The notes below the pieces were generated by a model. It saw nothing but the letters and a program-made list of their open reading frames with translations. It had not been told where the DNA came from and did not search any database. A program made the translations under genes and the position numbers. From Phycisphaeraceae bacterium (GTDB lineage: Bacteria; Planctomycetota; Phycisphaerae; Phycisphaerales; Phycisphaeraceae), in NCBI GenBank assembly GCA_002716625.1, contig PBAS01000017.1:1-64000 (forward strand): DNA of 64,000 nt, given 5' to 3'. Below, in pieces: positions 27,585-36,210 of the stretch (the stretch's first letter is position 1; every line of letters begins with the position of its first letter).

Positions 27585-28826
27585 ATGGCCATCAGCCCTC
27601 CCAATTACGATGAAGCACTAGATGTTGTGATTCGTGCCGTCAAGCCGTTGTCTTCGGAGCGGGTATCGTTGCGGTCAGCACTTGGGCGGGTATTAAGATC
27701 AGATATTGTGGCAGACCGAGATCAGCCGCCATTTGATCGTTCGGCGATGGATGGTTTTGCAGTACAAAGCATCGATTTGGTGGCTGGTCAGGTTTTTAGT
27801 GTGGTCGGGTCAGTTGCAGCGGGTGAATCCCCATTGGGCGTAACAGGCCAGCAGCCTCCACCCTTTTCTGCGATCCGTATTGCCACGGGTGCTGCAGTAC
27901 CGAAAGGTTTCGATGCCGTCATCCCAATTGAACAATCAAGTATTGACCAGGCAGAAAATGGCGACCAGGTTACGTTTACCATTGATGCGGTCGACCCATG
28001 GGCTAATATCCATCAACAGGGAAGCGATGCCAAAGCGGGAGACGTTGTTGTTCATTCCAATCAGCACCTAGGTCCGCACCAACTGGGTATCACTGCAACT
28101 GTGGGTGTGTCTGAACCCAAGGTTTCAATTCTCCCGAAGGTAACCATCTTGACGACCGGAGATGAAGTTCTTCCGCCGGATACATCGCGGGACAATTTGG
28201 CTGCCCACCTCATAAGAAACTCAAATGGACCGATGCTGGAGGCTTTTTTGGATTCGCTAGGTATTGCTACTCAACAGCGTTCACATGTGGCGGATGAGCC
28301 GGATTGTCTGCAGGCGGCAATGGCTAGTGCGATTGCCAGCAGTCATTTGGTTGTGACAGTGGGAGCTGTCAGCGTTGGCCAGCGGGATTGGGTTCCCCAT
28401 GTTTTGGAGAAACTTGGGATGAGGGTTTTGCTTCACGGAGTAGCCATCCAGCCTGGCAAACCAGTTTTGTTCGCTGTTGGGAAGAAGACCCTTGTGGTCA
28501 GTTTGCCGGGCAATCCAGTCAGCGTACTTGCCACATCACATCTGTTTCTGTGGCCTGTAATTCGGAGGATGATTGGGCTTAATCCATGGCTTCCGTGGCG
28601 GATGGTTGAACTTGCTGAGCCGGTATCCACAAAAGCAAGCAGACAAGTTTTCCGGGTGTCAACGGTTAATTCCGGTGGCTTGGCCTATGTTGTGAATTGG
28701 CATGGCTCAGGTGATCTTGTCCACACAAGTCACGCCGATGGTTTTGTCCGTTTGCCATTGTTGGAAGGAAAGGCTTCAGCGGGGACGAAGGTTCCATTCC
28801 TGCCCTTTATGGGGAATAAGCAGTGA
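27585..28826 (+). CDS. moeA: Molybdopterin molybdotransferase
   Basis: About 413 residues starting MAISPPNYDEAL. It inserts molybdate into adenylylated molybdopterin. Signatures: DQPPFDRSAMDGFAV (domain I/III catalytic segment), GAAVPKGFDAVIPIE, TTGDEVL, AVSVGQRDW and the domain III LPGNPVSVLA loop. AVSVGQRD replaces the more usual GGVSVGDYD, a mild variation near the metal-insertion site. Its stop codon overlaps the GTG of moaD by four bases, so the two are translationally coupled. No other molybdenum cofactor gene, and no recognisable molybdoenzyme, is in the window. Confidence 0.93.
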   Translation: MAISPPNYDEALDVVIRAVKPLSSERVSLRSALGRVLRSDIVADRDQPPFDRSAMDGFAVQSIDLVAGQVFSVVGSVAAGESPLGVTGQQPPPFSAIRIATGAAVPKGFDAVIPIEQSSIDQAENGDQVTFTIDAVDPWANIHQQGSDAKAGDVVVHSNQHLGPHQLGITATVGVSEPKVSILPKVTILTTGDEVLPPDTSRDNLAAHLIRNSNGPMLEAFLDSLGIATQQRSHVADEPDCLQAAMASAIASSHLVVTVGAVSVGQRDWVPHVLEKLGMRVLLHGVAIQPGKPVLFAVGKKTLVVSLPGNPVSVLATSHLFLWPVIRRMIGLNPWLPWRMVELAEPVSTKASRQVFRVSTVNSGGLAYVVNWHGSGDLVHTSHADGFVRLPLLEGKASAGTKVPFLPFMGNKQ

Positions 28827-29071
28827 TCTCAATCCATGTTTTACTTTTTGCCCAGGTTGCCGTTGATATTGGCCAGGCCGAACTTCAAATTGAGTTGCCC
28901 GATAATGCGACGGTAGATGATGCATTGGCGGCCCTCAGTGAGCGGTACCCGTCAATTGCCCTCCAGGGCCACCAACTGGCAATCGCAGTCAACGCAGACT
29001 ATGCAGACATTGGCCACAAGTTATCTCCTGGAGATGAATTGGCGTTGATTCCGCCTGTTTCCGGTGGCTGA
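28823..29071 (+). CDS. moaD: Molybdopterin synthase sulfur-carrier subunit
   Basis: 82 residues with a ubiquitin-like beta-grasp fold (VTVLLFAQ-type first strand, LPDNATVDDALAALSERYP, AIAVNADYADIGHKLSPGDELALIPPVSGG) ending in the Gly-Gly tail that is adenylylated and thiocarboxylated. It delivers sulfur to precursor Z with MoaE, which is not in the window. GTG start inside the moeA stop codon. Confidence 0.93.
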   Translation: MISIHVLLFAQVAVDIGQAELQIELPDNATVDDALAALSERYPSIALQGHQLAIAVNADYADIGHKLSPGDELALIPPVSGG

Positions 29072-29191
29072 TCAGATCACTTTGCAATCAGGAGACCCTT
29101 TGTGAGGGCAGGATCGATCAGGGGATTATTTCGGATTTTCCGTTTTAATGGGTTAACCGATGCGCGATGGTGACCGATCAAATCAGTGACG

Positions 29192-29210
29192 GTCGCATCC
29201 TCTTTGCGAC
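29192..29210 (+). promoter_or_regulatory. Hairpin in the leader of the response regulator gene
   Basis: GTCGCA (29192-29197) and TGCGAC (29205-29210) form a perfect 6-bp stem with a 7-base loop, 31 bases before the response regulator ATG and 121 bases after moaD. There is no U-run. It could be an end-of-transcript hairpin for moeA-moaD or a leader structure. Confidence 0.3.
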
Positions 29211-29241
29211 GGAAAGGATTTTTGGAGAAAGGTAAAATCCC

Positions 29242-29820
29242 ATGCCACGACAGAAAGATATTCTTACCACCGGTGAAGTCGCAAAGATCTGTAACGTAGC
29301 ACCCCGCACGGTGAGTAAATGGTTTGATTCCGGGCAATTGCGTGGGTACAGAATACCAGGGTCAAAGGACCGGCGTATTCCGCTCAATGCGCTGATCCGG
29401 TTTATGAAAGCCCATAACATTCCGGTTGATGGTTTACAGTCAGGAAATACGCGGATACTGATCGTTGATGATGAGTCTGAGATTGTCGACGTACTGGAAA
29501 AAGTACTGTCTGAGCAGGCAAACTATGAGGTTCACACGGCACATAGTGGTTTTGGTGCCGGGGTGGAGTGTGAGAAATATCGTCCGCACGTCATGCTGCT
29601 CGATGTTCACCTGGGTGATATTGACGGCGAACGTGTTCTTAATCTGGTACGAGATAATGCGGATCTTCAACTGACCAAGATCTTGGCCATGAGCGGCAAA
29701 CTTACTGATGGCCAAGCCCAAACGCTGATCACTAAGGGTTTTGATGGGTACCTCAAGAAGCCTTTCCATGTCCGGCAGGTGATTGAGGCCGTCGAAGACG
29801 CAACCGCAGTGGTATATTGA
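29242..29820 (+). CDS. Response regulator with N-terminal excisionase-type HTH
   Basis: 192 residues. The N-terminus (about 6-63) is a MerR/excisionase-type winged helix (TTGEVAKICNVAPRTVSKWFDSG, then RIPGSKDRRIP), normally a DNA-binding module. The C-terminus (about 70-190) is a receiver domain with the acidic pair D76-D77, phospho-acceptor D121 in MLLDVHLG, S151 and K173 in LKKP. This order, DNA-binding first and receiver last, is the reverse of OmpR/NarL proteins and is seen in Planctomycetes. ATG at 29242 follows a GGAGAAAGG site. No histidine kinase gene is adjacent, so it is an orphan regulator here. Confidence 0.9.
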   Translation: MPRQKDILTTGEVAKICNVAPRTVSKWFDSGQLRGYRIPGSKDRRIPLNALIRFMKAHNIPVDGLQSGNTRILIVDDESEIVDVLEKVLSEQANYEVHTAHSGFGAGVECEKYRPHVMLLDVHLGDIDGERVLNLVRDNADLQLTKILAMSGKLTDGQAQTLITKGFDGYLKKPFHVRQVIEAVEDATAVVY

Positions 29821-29835
29821 TCATCGAGTGCGAGT

Positions 29836-29857
29836 GGAAATATCTAAGAGATATTCC
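29836..29857. terminator. Hairpin between convergent genes
   Basis: GGAAATATCT (29836-29845) pairs with AGATATTCC (29849-29857) with a single bulged A and a 3-base loop. It lies between the convergent response regulator (ends 29820) and Gfo/Idh/MocA gene (ends 29866), as expected of a bidirectional terminator, but without a clear U-run. Confidence 0.45.
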
Positions 29858-29865
29858 GCGATGGG

Positions 29866-31017
29866 CTATCCGGATTGATCTGATATGGTCCAACTGAGGC
29901 GGTGGGTTTTCATCGCATCGGCATATGTTGATCGAACTAATTGTGTAGAACCCTCACGGACCGCTGTAATAAAAGCAATATCCTCCGCTAGGTAAGGATC
30001 GTCATCAAAATCCTGCCAATCGGTCTCCTCAAGGCCGCTACGTCGGATGCCCAGGCGGCACATTTGATATGGATTGGTTAGTACGCAATGTACTCCATCC
30101 GCCCAAACCTCCAGGCTCGCTTCATAGCGCTGTTGATGTAAGAGTAAGCCATGAGCCAGACTACCTACGGCACCAGTAGAAAAACACCATTGGGCTAATG
30201 TGGTTCTTGGAATTTTTGCAGTTGATGGTACGTTGCGGTCAACCTCGGTATCTGTCGAATCCTTGGGCATGGCGCTTAGTTGCCCCATCGGATTGGCCGC
30301 ATCTATGGTGGTTACTTGGATTGAATCCAGATCAACTTCACCGCATATAAAACGTGCCAGATCCAAAAAATGAGTGGCTTGTTCAATGATTGGCCCCCCG
30401 CTTCGCCGCTTGTCCCACCATGCGATGCGGTTGATGGTGCTGTAGGCGCAGTTGTACCTGCCTAGGAAAACGCAGGGTCCGCTTGGCGTATCTTTAAGAA
30501 CCTGCCGCATCTTGGTGATTGCTTCGGCATATCGAAACATATATCCCACGCTGATAATAGAATCTGATTTTTCTAATGCATAGGCTACCTCATTTAACTT
30601 ATTGGGAGGTGTCATCCCAAGAGGCTTTTCAATTAGCATGGCAATGCCATGTTTGGCCAGCGTTACCTCCACATCATGTGGTGGGTCAGATTGACCATGC
30701 TTGTCAGGTTGTAGTCCAATAACAACTGCGTTGGGTCTAATCTTTGCAATCATCTGGCGCCAGTCAGCGAATACTTGACATGTTGCCCACACTTTTTGGT
30801 ATGGGCCGGCTTGGCGCATAGCCAAAGCGTTGGAGGCACGTAGCACGTCGACATCAGCTACGCCAACGAATTCAACGCCCGCAATTGTTTCAAACCGACT
30901 GGCATGATCCCATGGGCCCTCAGCACCACCAAAGTTCACGCCGCCAGCGCCAATAAATGCGAGTTTGACCATATCATTATTCATGATGGAGGTGTTTTGC
31001 GCAATAGAATTATCCAT
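29866..31017 (-). CDS. Gfo/Idh/MocA-family oxidoreductase
   Basis: 383 residues. N-terminal Rossmann domain (LAFIGAGGVNFGG with the glycine motif; VGVADVDV) and the family's EKPLG motif (LIEKPLGMTP), whose Lys is catalytic, then the alpha/beta C-terminal domain with GGPIIEQATHFLDLARF carrying the conserved His of the GG...H.D pattern. These enzymes oxidise or reduce sugars, inositols and related polyols with NAD(P). The ATGs at codons 1, 12 and 16 are all usable; the fold begins at the last. Substrate unknown. Divergent from a second family member at 31369. Confidence 0.87.
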   Translation of the reverse strand: MDNSIAQNTSIMNNDMVKLAFIGAGGVNFGGAEGPWDHASRFETIAGVEFVGVADVDVLRASNALAMRQAGPYQKVWATCQVFADWRQMIAKIRPNAVVIGLQPDKHGQSDPPHDVEVTLAKHGIAMLIEKPLGMTPPNKLNEVAYALEKSDSIISVGYMFRYAEAITKMRQVLKDTPSGPCVFLGRYNCAYSTINRIAWWDKRRSGGPIIEQATHFLDLARFICGEVDLDSIQVTTIDAANPMGQLSAMPKDSTDTEVDRNVPSTAKIPRTTLAQWCFSTGAVGSLAHGLLLHQQRYEASLEVWADGVHCVLTNPYQMCRLGIRRSGLEETDWQDFDDDPYLAEDIAFITAVREGSTQLVRSTYADAMKTHRLSWTISDQSG

Positions 31018-31368
31018 AGGATGATTTGAGACAGTTTACTGTACCTGCAAGCATCGTCGACAAATCCCGCCGTGTCCACATCCTGCACCGTGGCTGCTGG
31101 TTGCGGTTCTGCGTACTGGCAAGGCATTCGGTTATGTGGGGTTAATGCGGTCTTGAAGTGTTTGTCTACCATCCCGATGCCACAGGTTTCATGTGTTTGG
31201 CAGGGTAACTAGTTCCCATGGTTGTTCACATTTTGACCTTGAGTCCGGAGTGCCAGGAGGTTTCCTGTTCGGACGGGAAACAAATCATAGCCGGGTATCA
31301 TGGTCAAGGTGCTGTTAGTACATACGCCGTTCAATTAACCGGTATAATTTTTAATCAGGAAATCAAGT
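31018..31368. other. Divergent intergenic region, 351 bp
   Basis: Separates two divergent Gfo/Idh/MocA genes and must hold both promoters. A short open frame from 31218 runs into the rightward gene in another frame and has no recognisable product. A good -10 hexamer lies at 31343-31348; I see no other clear element. Confidence 0.5.
31343..31348 (+). promoter_or_regulatory. Candidate -10 box for the Gfo/Idh/MocA gene
   Basis: TATAAT, a perfect -10 hexamer, 20 bases before the ATG at 31369. No good -35 is found 16-18 bases upstream, so an activator may be required. An AGGA ribosome-binding site lies eight bases before the ATG. Confidence 0.4.
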
Positions 31369-32427
31369 ATGACAAAGATATCTCAAAAGCAGGCACCATA
31401 CAGGGTCGGCACGATTGGTTTCGGTAACATGGGCTCAAAATGGGCGGCGCAGTTTGTCGCCGATTCTCGATGGCAACTCGTCAGTATTTGTGAGCAGAAT
31501 GCGGATCGCCGAAATGAGGCCGCCATTCTTGCTCCCAACGCTCATGTCACGGATGACGCCGAGGCGGTATTGGCCGAGCCATCCATTGATGCGGTGGGGC
31601 TCTTCACCTTGGCGGATCATCGGCCTGATCAGATCCGTCGTGCTCTTGCAGTTGGCAAACATATCATTGCTGAAAAGCCCATAGCGCCCGATTTGGAAAC
31701 CGAGAAAACACTTCTTTCGGAAATTGAAGCGCACAACCAATTGGTTGCGGTTAATTTGTTTAACCGCAATGCATGGTATCACCATGAAATTCAAGCATTC
31801 ATTGAGAAGGGCGAGATTGGGAAAGTGGGTGTTTTGCGGGTCTGTCATATGACATCAGGTCGTCTGCCGGGTGTGAGCCACGAACCCGAAGGCCCCTGTT
31901 TCCGTGATTGCGGCATGCATTACGTGGATGTCTTACGCTGGTACGCTGGCTGTGAATACGCCCATTGGCACTCGCAAGGTGTGCGTATGTGGGCGGAGCC
32001 GGAACCATGGTGGGTGACGGTTCACGGTCAGTTTGAGAGTGGAATCGCATTTGAAATCACCCAAGGTTTCGTTTACGGGCAAACGGCAAAGGATTGGACG
32101 TGCCGATGTTACTTCGAGGCGATTGGCACGCAGGGAATTGCGCGCTACCATCACGACTTCACGAACGTAAATCTGGAAATGCATGGCACCCATGAGACGG
32201 TCCGCAAGATCGACAGCTACGGGGACAAGAAACTTGATGTGATGACGGACCTGTTTGCTCGTAGTCTAGGCGCAGGGTGTGACTTGGGGTTGCCCAATGC
32301 GCGAGATTCAGTGATTGCTTCACGGATTGCGCAGCAGATGCATAATGACGCAGTGACAGCCAAGCCTCCATGTATTGGAGACGAGGATGATTTGCAGTTT
32401 GCAATTAAGAATAAAACCCAAAAATAA
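31369..32427 (+). CDS. Gfo/Idh/MocA-family oxidoreductase
   Basis: 352 residues. VGTIGFGNMGSKWA is the dinucleotide-binding loop, AEKPIAPDLE the EKP motif with catalytic Lys, and FRDCGMHYVDVLRWYAG supplies the His/Asp pair of the active site. The C-terminal domain is Trp-rich (GWRMWAEPEPWWV-like segment near 205). Family chemistry is NAD(P)-linked oxidation of sugars or cyclitols. Only distantly similar to the divergent neighbour at 29866, so not a simple duplication. Good AGGA ribosome-binding site. Ends four bases before the convergent formamidase-like gene. Confidence 0.87.
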   Translation: MTKISQKQAPYRVGTIGFGNMGSKWAAQFVADSRWQLVSICEQNADRRNEAAILAPNAHVTDDAEAVLAEPSIDAVGLFTLADHRPDQIRRALAVGKHIIAEKPIAPDLETEKTLLSEIEAHNQLVAVNLFNRNAWYHHEIQAFIEKGEIGKVGVLRVCHMTSGRLPGVSHEPEGPCFRDCGMHYVDVLRWYAGCEYAHWHSQGVRMWAEPEPWWVTVHGQFESGIAFEITQGFVYGQTAKDWTCRCYFEAIGTQGIARYHHDFTNVNLEMHGTHETVRKIDSYGDKKLDVMTDLFARSLGAGCDLGLPNARDSVIASRIAQQMHNDAVTAKPPCIGDEDDLQFAIKNKTQK

Positions 32428-32430
32428 ACG

Positions 32431-33381
32431 TCAAACGAGGTACTTGCGATCTACTTTGACAAGTACTGCATTCCAATCATCAAGGGTCTGGTGAACTACC
32501 ACTTCGCCAACTTGCCCCAGTAGCTGGTAGGCATCCATCTTGTCAAAGCCCTGGAACTGGTTCAGTCGGTTAACCATATCCCGAAAGGCGCTGCGTACAT
32601 TTTCTCCCAGTGCTCGACCGAAATGGCAGCCAACTGAGCCAATAGTGCGGGGGCATTCGATTTGTGGGCAGACCAAATATTCACTGGACCGGGCTTTAAT
32701 AAGATCAATCTTGATATGAACATCGCCGGCGGTTTCCATCGCAATACCCGTGATCTCGCCATGTCCCATGCAGGCATGTATATCACCGAGGCTAACCATC
32801 CCGCCCGGGACCTGTACCGGAAGCAGGATTGTTCTTCCTGCACCAAGTTCGTGGCAGTCCACGTTGCCGCAGTTGTGCACATCGTAGACATACGCTAGCC
32901 GCCGCTCGGCTGCAGGAGCTGACCAAATGGTGCCGATCATTGGTTTGACAGGCAGTTCCACCATTCCTTTGCCACGCAATGGAAACTCAATGACATTGTC
33001 ACGAATGTCGCAGACCTTCGTATCTGGACCAAGTTCATCTACGATTGAATAGGGATTGCAAAGTCCGCCGAAATCAGGAAAGATTGCGGTGACGGCTTTA
33101 CCATTAACCATACCAACTTTGATATCAATCACTTCAACGCTCAACACGTCGCCAACCTCGGCACCGCGTACGGCAATGGGGCCGGACACGGCATTTAGGC
33201 CAGTTACAACTTCCAATACATCGGCGACACTGCTGAACTTTTGATCGTTGCTGGTTATGGCGCCCGAAAAGCAGTCGATAGTTTCGACTACAACTTCTTC
33301 TCCTGGATTGATTTCTAGAACTGGATCGATATCGGGGCTAACAAAATACTGGTGTTGGTCACGGTTGACACGCTTAATCAT
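32431..33381 (-). CDS. Acetamidase/formamidase family protein
   Basis: 316 residues of the FmdA/AmdA family, Zn-dependent hydrolases of short amides giving ammonia and formate or acetate. Family signatures: GPIAVRGAEVGDVLSVEVIDI, a central FPLRGKGMVELPVKPMIGTIW, and GDIHACMGHGEITGIAMET with conserved Asp, His, Gly and Glu. No signal peptide. It stands alone on its strand in the catabolic region, convergent with an oxidoreductase and divergent from an alpha/beta hydrolase. The true substrate may be another amide. Confidence 0.9.
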   Translation of the reverse strand: MIKRVNRDQHQYFVSPDIDPVLEINPGEEVVVETIDCFSGAITSNDQKFSSVADVLEVVTGLNAVSGPIAVRGAEVGDVLSVEVIDIKVGMVNGKAVTAIFPDFGGLCNPYSIVDELGPDTKVCDIRDNVIEFPLRGKGMVELPVKPMIGTIWSAPAAERRLAYVYDVHNCGNVDCHELGAGRTILLPVQVPGGMVSLGDIHACMGHGEITGIAMETAGDVHIKIDLIKARSSEYLVCPQIECPRTIGSVGCHFGRALGENVRSAFRDMVNRLNQFQGFDKMDAYQLLGQVGEVVVHQTLDDWNAVLVKVDRKYLV

Positions 33382-33563
33382 TTCTTGAGCCCCAATTGTA
33401 GAGTGTGTTACAAATACGCGAATATACTAGTTTATTTTAAACTCTGGTGATGAGGGTATGGGCCGTCTGTCCTGTATCAGCCGCGATATGGCGTTCCATC
33501 TACAGGATCCAGTGTGGCCCTGGGATTCGACATCGGCCAGGCCTCGTCTTACATTTGCAATCC

Positions 33564-34523
33564 ATGCATTCTAAAACTGCAACAGACAGCGAAGCGGCTA
33601 AATGGTTTCATCGGTGTCTTGGTCCACTGCCACCGCGTGAATCAATCCGTGTTGAATCGCAGGATATCGACAATGTGGGACCTTGGAACGTTGAAAGACT
33701 GCAATTTCGCTGCGGCGCACAGGAGCCCGTGACGGCTGTTTTGGTTCGTCCAGAGGGCATTGACCACCCGCCAGTCGTGATTGCCCACCATGGTTACGGA
33801 GAGGGAAAGGATATCTTCATGTTCGGCCGGTATAGTGGTTATGAGTGGGTCCGGCAGCCAGGTGCGGCAAACCTTGTATCCAGTGGCCTGGCGGTACTTG
33901 GTATTGACGCTCATGGACACGGTCCACGTTTAAAAGATGCGCCGGACAGATTGATGGATAAAGATGCATGGCAGGATGCATTTGTTCGTAATTGGGAGTG
34001 GTTTGCCCGAAAATGTATTATCAGGGGCGTGGCTGTTCAGGGGCTTTTGATCCATGATGTCCAGTGTGCAATTGACTACTTGGAATCACGTGGCGATGTC
34101 GATGCATCACGATTGGGCATGTATGGATATTCCATGGGTGGTACGACCTGTTGGTCAACAACGGTGATAGAGCCCCGCATTAAAGCCGCCGTTGCCGGCG
34201 GATGCATGATCAATTACGAGACGGCGTTGCGTGTTAGGCGTGATGCATCATGGCATGCCTGGGTTCCTGCACTATGCCAGCGGACAAGCCGAGAGGCGTT
34301 GGTTGCATCTATTGCGCCACGGCCACTGCTGGCAGTCCACGGCGAAGATGATTTTCCTTATGAAGGGGTGGCGCCGATTCTTGATGCCGCCAGCGACGAG
34401 TACAACCAGCGTGGTTGTCCAGAACTTTTTCGATCAATGTTTTTGCCGGGCGACCATACTGCTGCTGCAGATAACCCTAGGCTTGTTGACGAGACCGGTT
34501 GTTGGTTGGCCAAGCATCTGTAA
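33564..34523 (+). CDS. Alpha/beta hydrolase (acetylxylan esterase / dienelactone hydrolase-like)
   Basis: About 319 residues from ATG at 33564. Alpha/beta-hydrolase core with an oxyanion-side VIAHHGYGEGKD, the DAHGHGPR loop, nucleophile elbow GMYGYSMGG (Ser), an Asp in AVHGEDDFPYEG and a His near LPGDHTAAADN. It resembles the acetyl-xylan-esterase/'prolyl oligopeptidase-like' group common in Planctomycetes, acting on acylated sugars or small esters. The open frame begins at 33447, but the first ~39 residues look non-coding. No signal peptide visible. Confidence 0.82.
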   Translation: MHSKTATDSEAAKWFHRCLGPLPPRESIRVESQDIDNVGPWNVERLQFRCGAQEPVTAVLVRPEGIDHPPVVIAHHGYGEGKDIFMFGRYSGYEWVRQPGAANLVSSGLAVLGIDAHGHGPRLKDAPDRLMDKDAWQDAFVRNWEWFARKCIIRGVAVQGLLIHDVQCAIDYLESRGDVDASRLGMYGYSMGGTTCWSTTVIEPRIKAAVAGGCMINYETALRVRRDASWHAWVPALCQRTSREALVASIAPRPLLAVHGEDDFPYEGVAPILDAASDEYNQRGCPELFRSMFLPGDHTAAADNPRLVDETGCWLAKHL

Positions 34524-34544
34524 GAAAAATTTGATTCCAAAAAT

Positions 34545-34568
34545 CAGGAAAGACAAGGGGATTTCCTG
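34545..34568 (+). terminator. Hairpin after the alpha/beta hydrolase gene
   Basis: CAGGAAA (34545-34551) and TTTCCTG (34562-34568) form a perfect 7-bp stem with a 10-base loop, between convergent genes ending at 34523 and 34588. It is followed only by TT, so a weak intrinsic terminator candidate. Confidence 0.35.
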
Positions 34569-34587
34569 TTCATTGAGAATTCAGGGT

Positions 34588-35322
34588 TCACTGGTTGTCT
34601 ATCATCTTTTTCCGGATCTGTTGATACTGATCCATCGTCTCATGATCAATGCTGCATCGTTCGGCGTGAAAGAACATGACCAACCCGCGACGTGGCCGAT
34701 CACTAGTATTGGGGTGGCTGCTATGAAAAAGGTTGCAGTGGTGCAGGCTTGCGTCGCCCCGATTCAGCTCAATCGCAACTTCACTTTTGGGATCGACTAC
34801 CTTTTTAATGCCGTACGAAATACCTCGTACACCTGTCGGGCCGTGTTCGATAACACCGTGTTTGTGTGACTGGGGCACGATACGCAGGCATCCGTTTTTA
34901 ATTGTGCTGTCATCAAGTGCAATCCAAACGGTTAATGCATCATCAGGTGTCAGAAAGTAATAGGCATTGTCCTGGTGCCAGGGTACGACGGCACCAACCC
35001 GTGGCGGTTTGGCCATATATGAGACATTATCGCAGACAGCATGATCCGAAAAGATATTTTCAACTAGATCCCGGATCCTTTGGTGGTTAATGGCTAGGTT
35101 TCTAAAATAGGGCGAATACTTTTGTAGATGCTCGATTTGCTGAACGATGTCGGTATCCTGAGCGAGGAAGAAATCGCCTTCTTCAAATCTGCTTCTTTCC
35201 TGCCGAGTAACCGCTTCGACTTCCTGCTCGATGGTGGCCAACTGCTCTTCGTCGAGGAGGGCATGGATTACTTGGAAGCCGTCATCTTCGTATGAACCTC
35301 TTTTTCCTGTAAAATTGTTCAT
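34588..35322 (-). CDS. Phytanoyl-CoA dioxygenase (PhyH) family protein
   Basis: 244-residue Fe(II)/2-oxoglutarate oxygenase with a double-stranded beta-helix. The iron facial triad is visible: H116 and D118 in VPWHQDNAY and H200 in HHCNLFHSSHPN, with the 2-oxoglutarate-binding Arg in the following RPRRG. Members hydroxylate small substrates such as ectoine, halogenated natural products or phytanoyl-CoA; the substrate is not predictable. Divergent from an SDR gene with only 49 bp between start codons, suggesting shared regulation. A second PhyH is at 48616. Confidence 0.88.
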   Translation of the reverse strand: MNNFTGKRGSYEDDGFQVIHALLDEEQLATIEQEVEAVTRQERSRFEEGDFFLAQDTDIVQQIEHLQKYSPYFRNLAINHQRIRDLVENIFSDHAVCDNVSYMAKPPRVGAVVPWHQDNAYYFLTPDDALTVWIALDDSTIKNGCLRIVPQSHKHGVIEHGPTGVRGISYGIKKVVDPKSEVAIELNRGDASLHHCNLFHSSHPNTSDRPRRGLVMFFHAERCSIDHETMDQYQQIRKKMIDNQ

Positions 35323-35371
35323 TTAAATATAATCCCATAAATTGGTTGTAAATAAAAACGGAGGATCACTG

Positions 35372-36175
35372 ATGGCTGAACGTCGTCATGTAATGGATAT
35401 GTATCGGCTCGACGGTCGGGTCGCCCTGGTCACAGGCGGTACACGTAATCTGGGTTTTGATATGGCCGAAGCTCTCGGTGAAGCAGGGGCAAGCCTTGCC
35501 ATTACCAGCCGAGAATTGGATAAGGCCCAGATCGCGGCAAAACGTTTATGCAAGGCAACCGGACTGACCGCAAAGGCCTATGCGTTGGATGTCACTGACG
35601 AGCAAGGCATTGTTGAAGTGATTGCCAAGGTGATTCGCGACTTTGGCACACTTGATATTCTGATCAATAATGCAGGCAATGTGCAGAACTCAGCCCCGTT
35701 CGAGCAGCGTGCGCTTGAGGATTGGAATTACACTTTTGCCGCTAATTCAACGGGTACATTTCTATGTGCCAAAGAGGCGGCCAAACACATGATGGCACGA
35801 GAAACGGGTACCATCATTAACATCGCATCCATATCTGGCATGATTGGTAAGGAACGCAGTGTTTATGAAGGTACAGAAATGGTTGGTGTGACGATTGACT
35901 ATAGTGCGGCCAAGGGAGCGGTTATTAACATGACACGTGATATGGCCTGTTACCTGGGGCCGCACGGTATTCGAGTGAATTCAATTAGCACCTCTGGATT
36001 TGAACGAGGTCAGCCCGAATCCTTTCTGAAACGGTACAAGGCCCAGCATCCACTTGGGCGACTTGGTGAAGATGGCAAGGATATCAAGGGCGCTGTCGTC
36101 TATCTGGCGAGCGATGCAGCTGCGTGGGTAACCGGGCACAACCTGGTGTTGGATGGCGGGTTCAGTGCATGGTGA
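35372..36175 (+). CDS. SDR-family oxidoreductase
   Basis: 267 residues from ATG at 35372, which has a GGAGGA site six bases upstream. Classical SDR: VTGGTRNLGFDMAEALG (glycine motif), LDILINNAGNVQNS, the Ser in NIASISGMIGKE, the catalytic Tyr and Lys in YSAAKGAVINMTRD, and VTGHNLVLDGGFSAW at the C-terminus. The layout is that of gluconate/2-keto-sugar-acid dehydrogenases (KduD/IdnO-like), suggesting sugar-acid oxidation, which is inference. Shares a 49-bp divergent control region with the PhyH gene. Confidence 0.88.
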   Translation: MAERRHVMDMYRLDGRVALVTGGTRNLGFDMAEALGEAGASLAITSRELDKAQIAAKRLCKATGLTAKAYALDVTDEQGIVEVIAKVIRDFGTLDILINNAGNVQNSAPFEQRALEDWNYTFAANSTGTFLCAKEAAKHMMARETGTIINIASISGMIGKERSVYEGTEMVGVTIDYSAAKGAVINMTRDMACYLGPHGIRVNSISTSGFERGQPESFLKRYKAQHPLGRLGEDGKDIKGAVVYLASDAAAWVTGHNLVLDGGFSAW

Positions 36176-36210
36176 TTCTTGGAGGTGATCATGGTCGATT
36201 TGACCGTGAG

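Noticed and set aside
34231-34869. 212-codon rightward frame overlapping the end of the hydrolase and the PhyH gene
   Set aside because: Overlaps two well-supported genes and has no recognisable motif.
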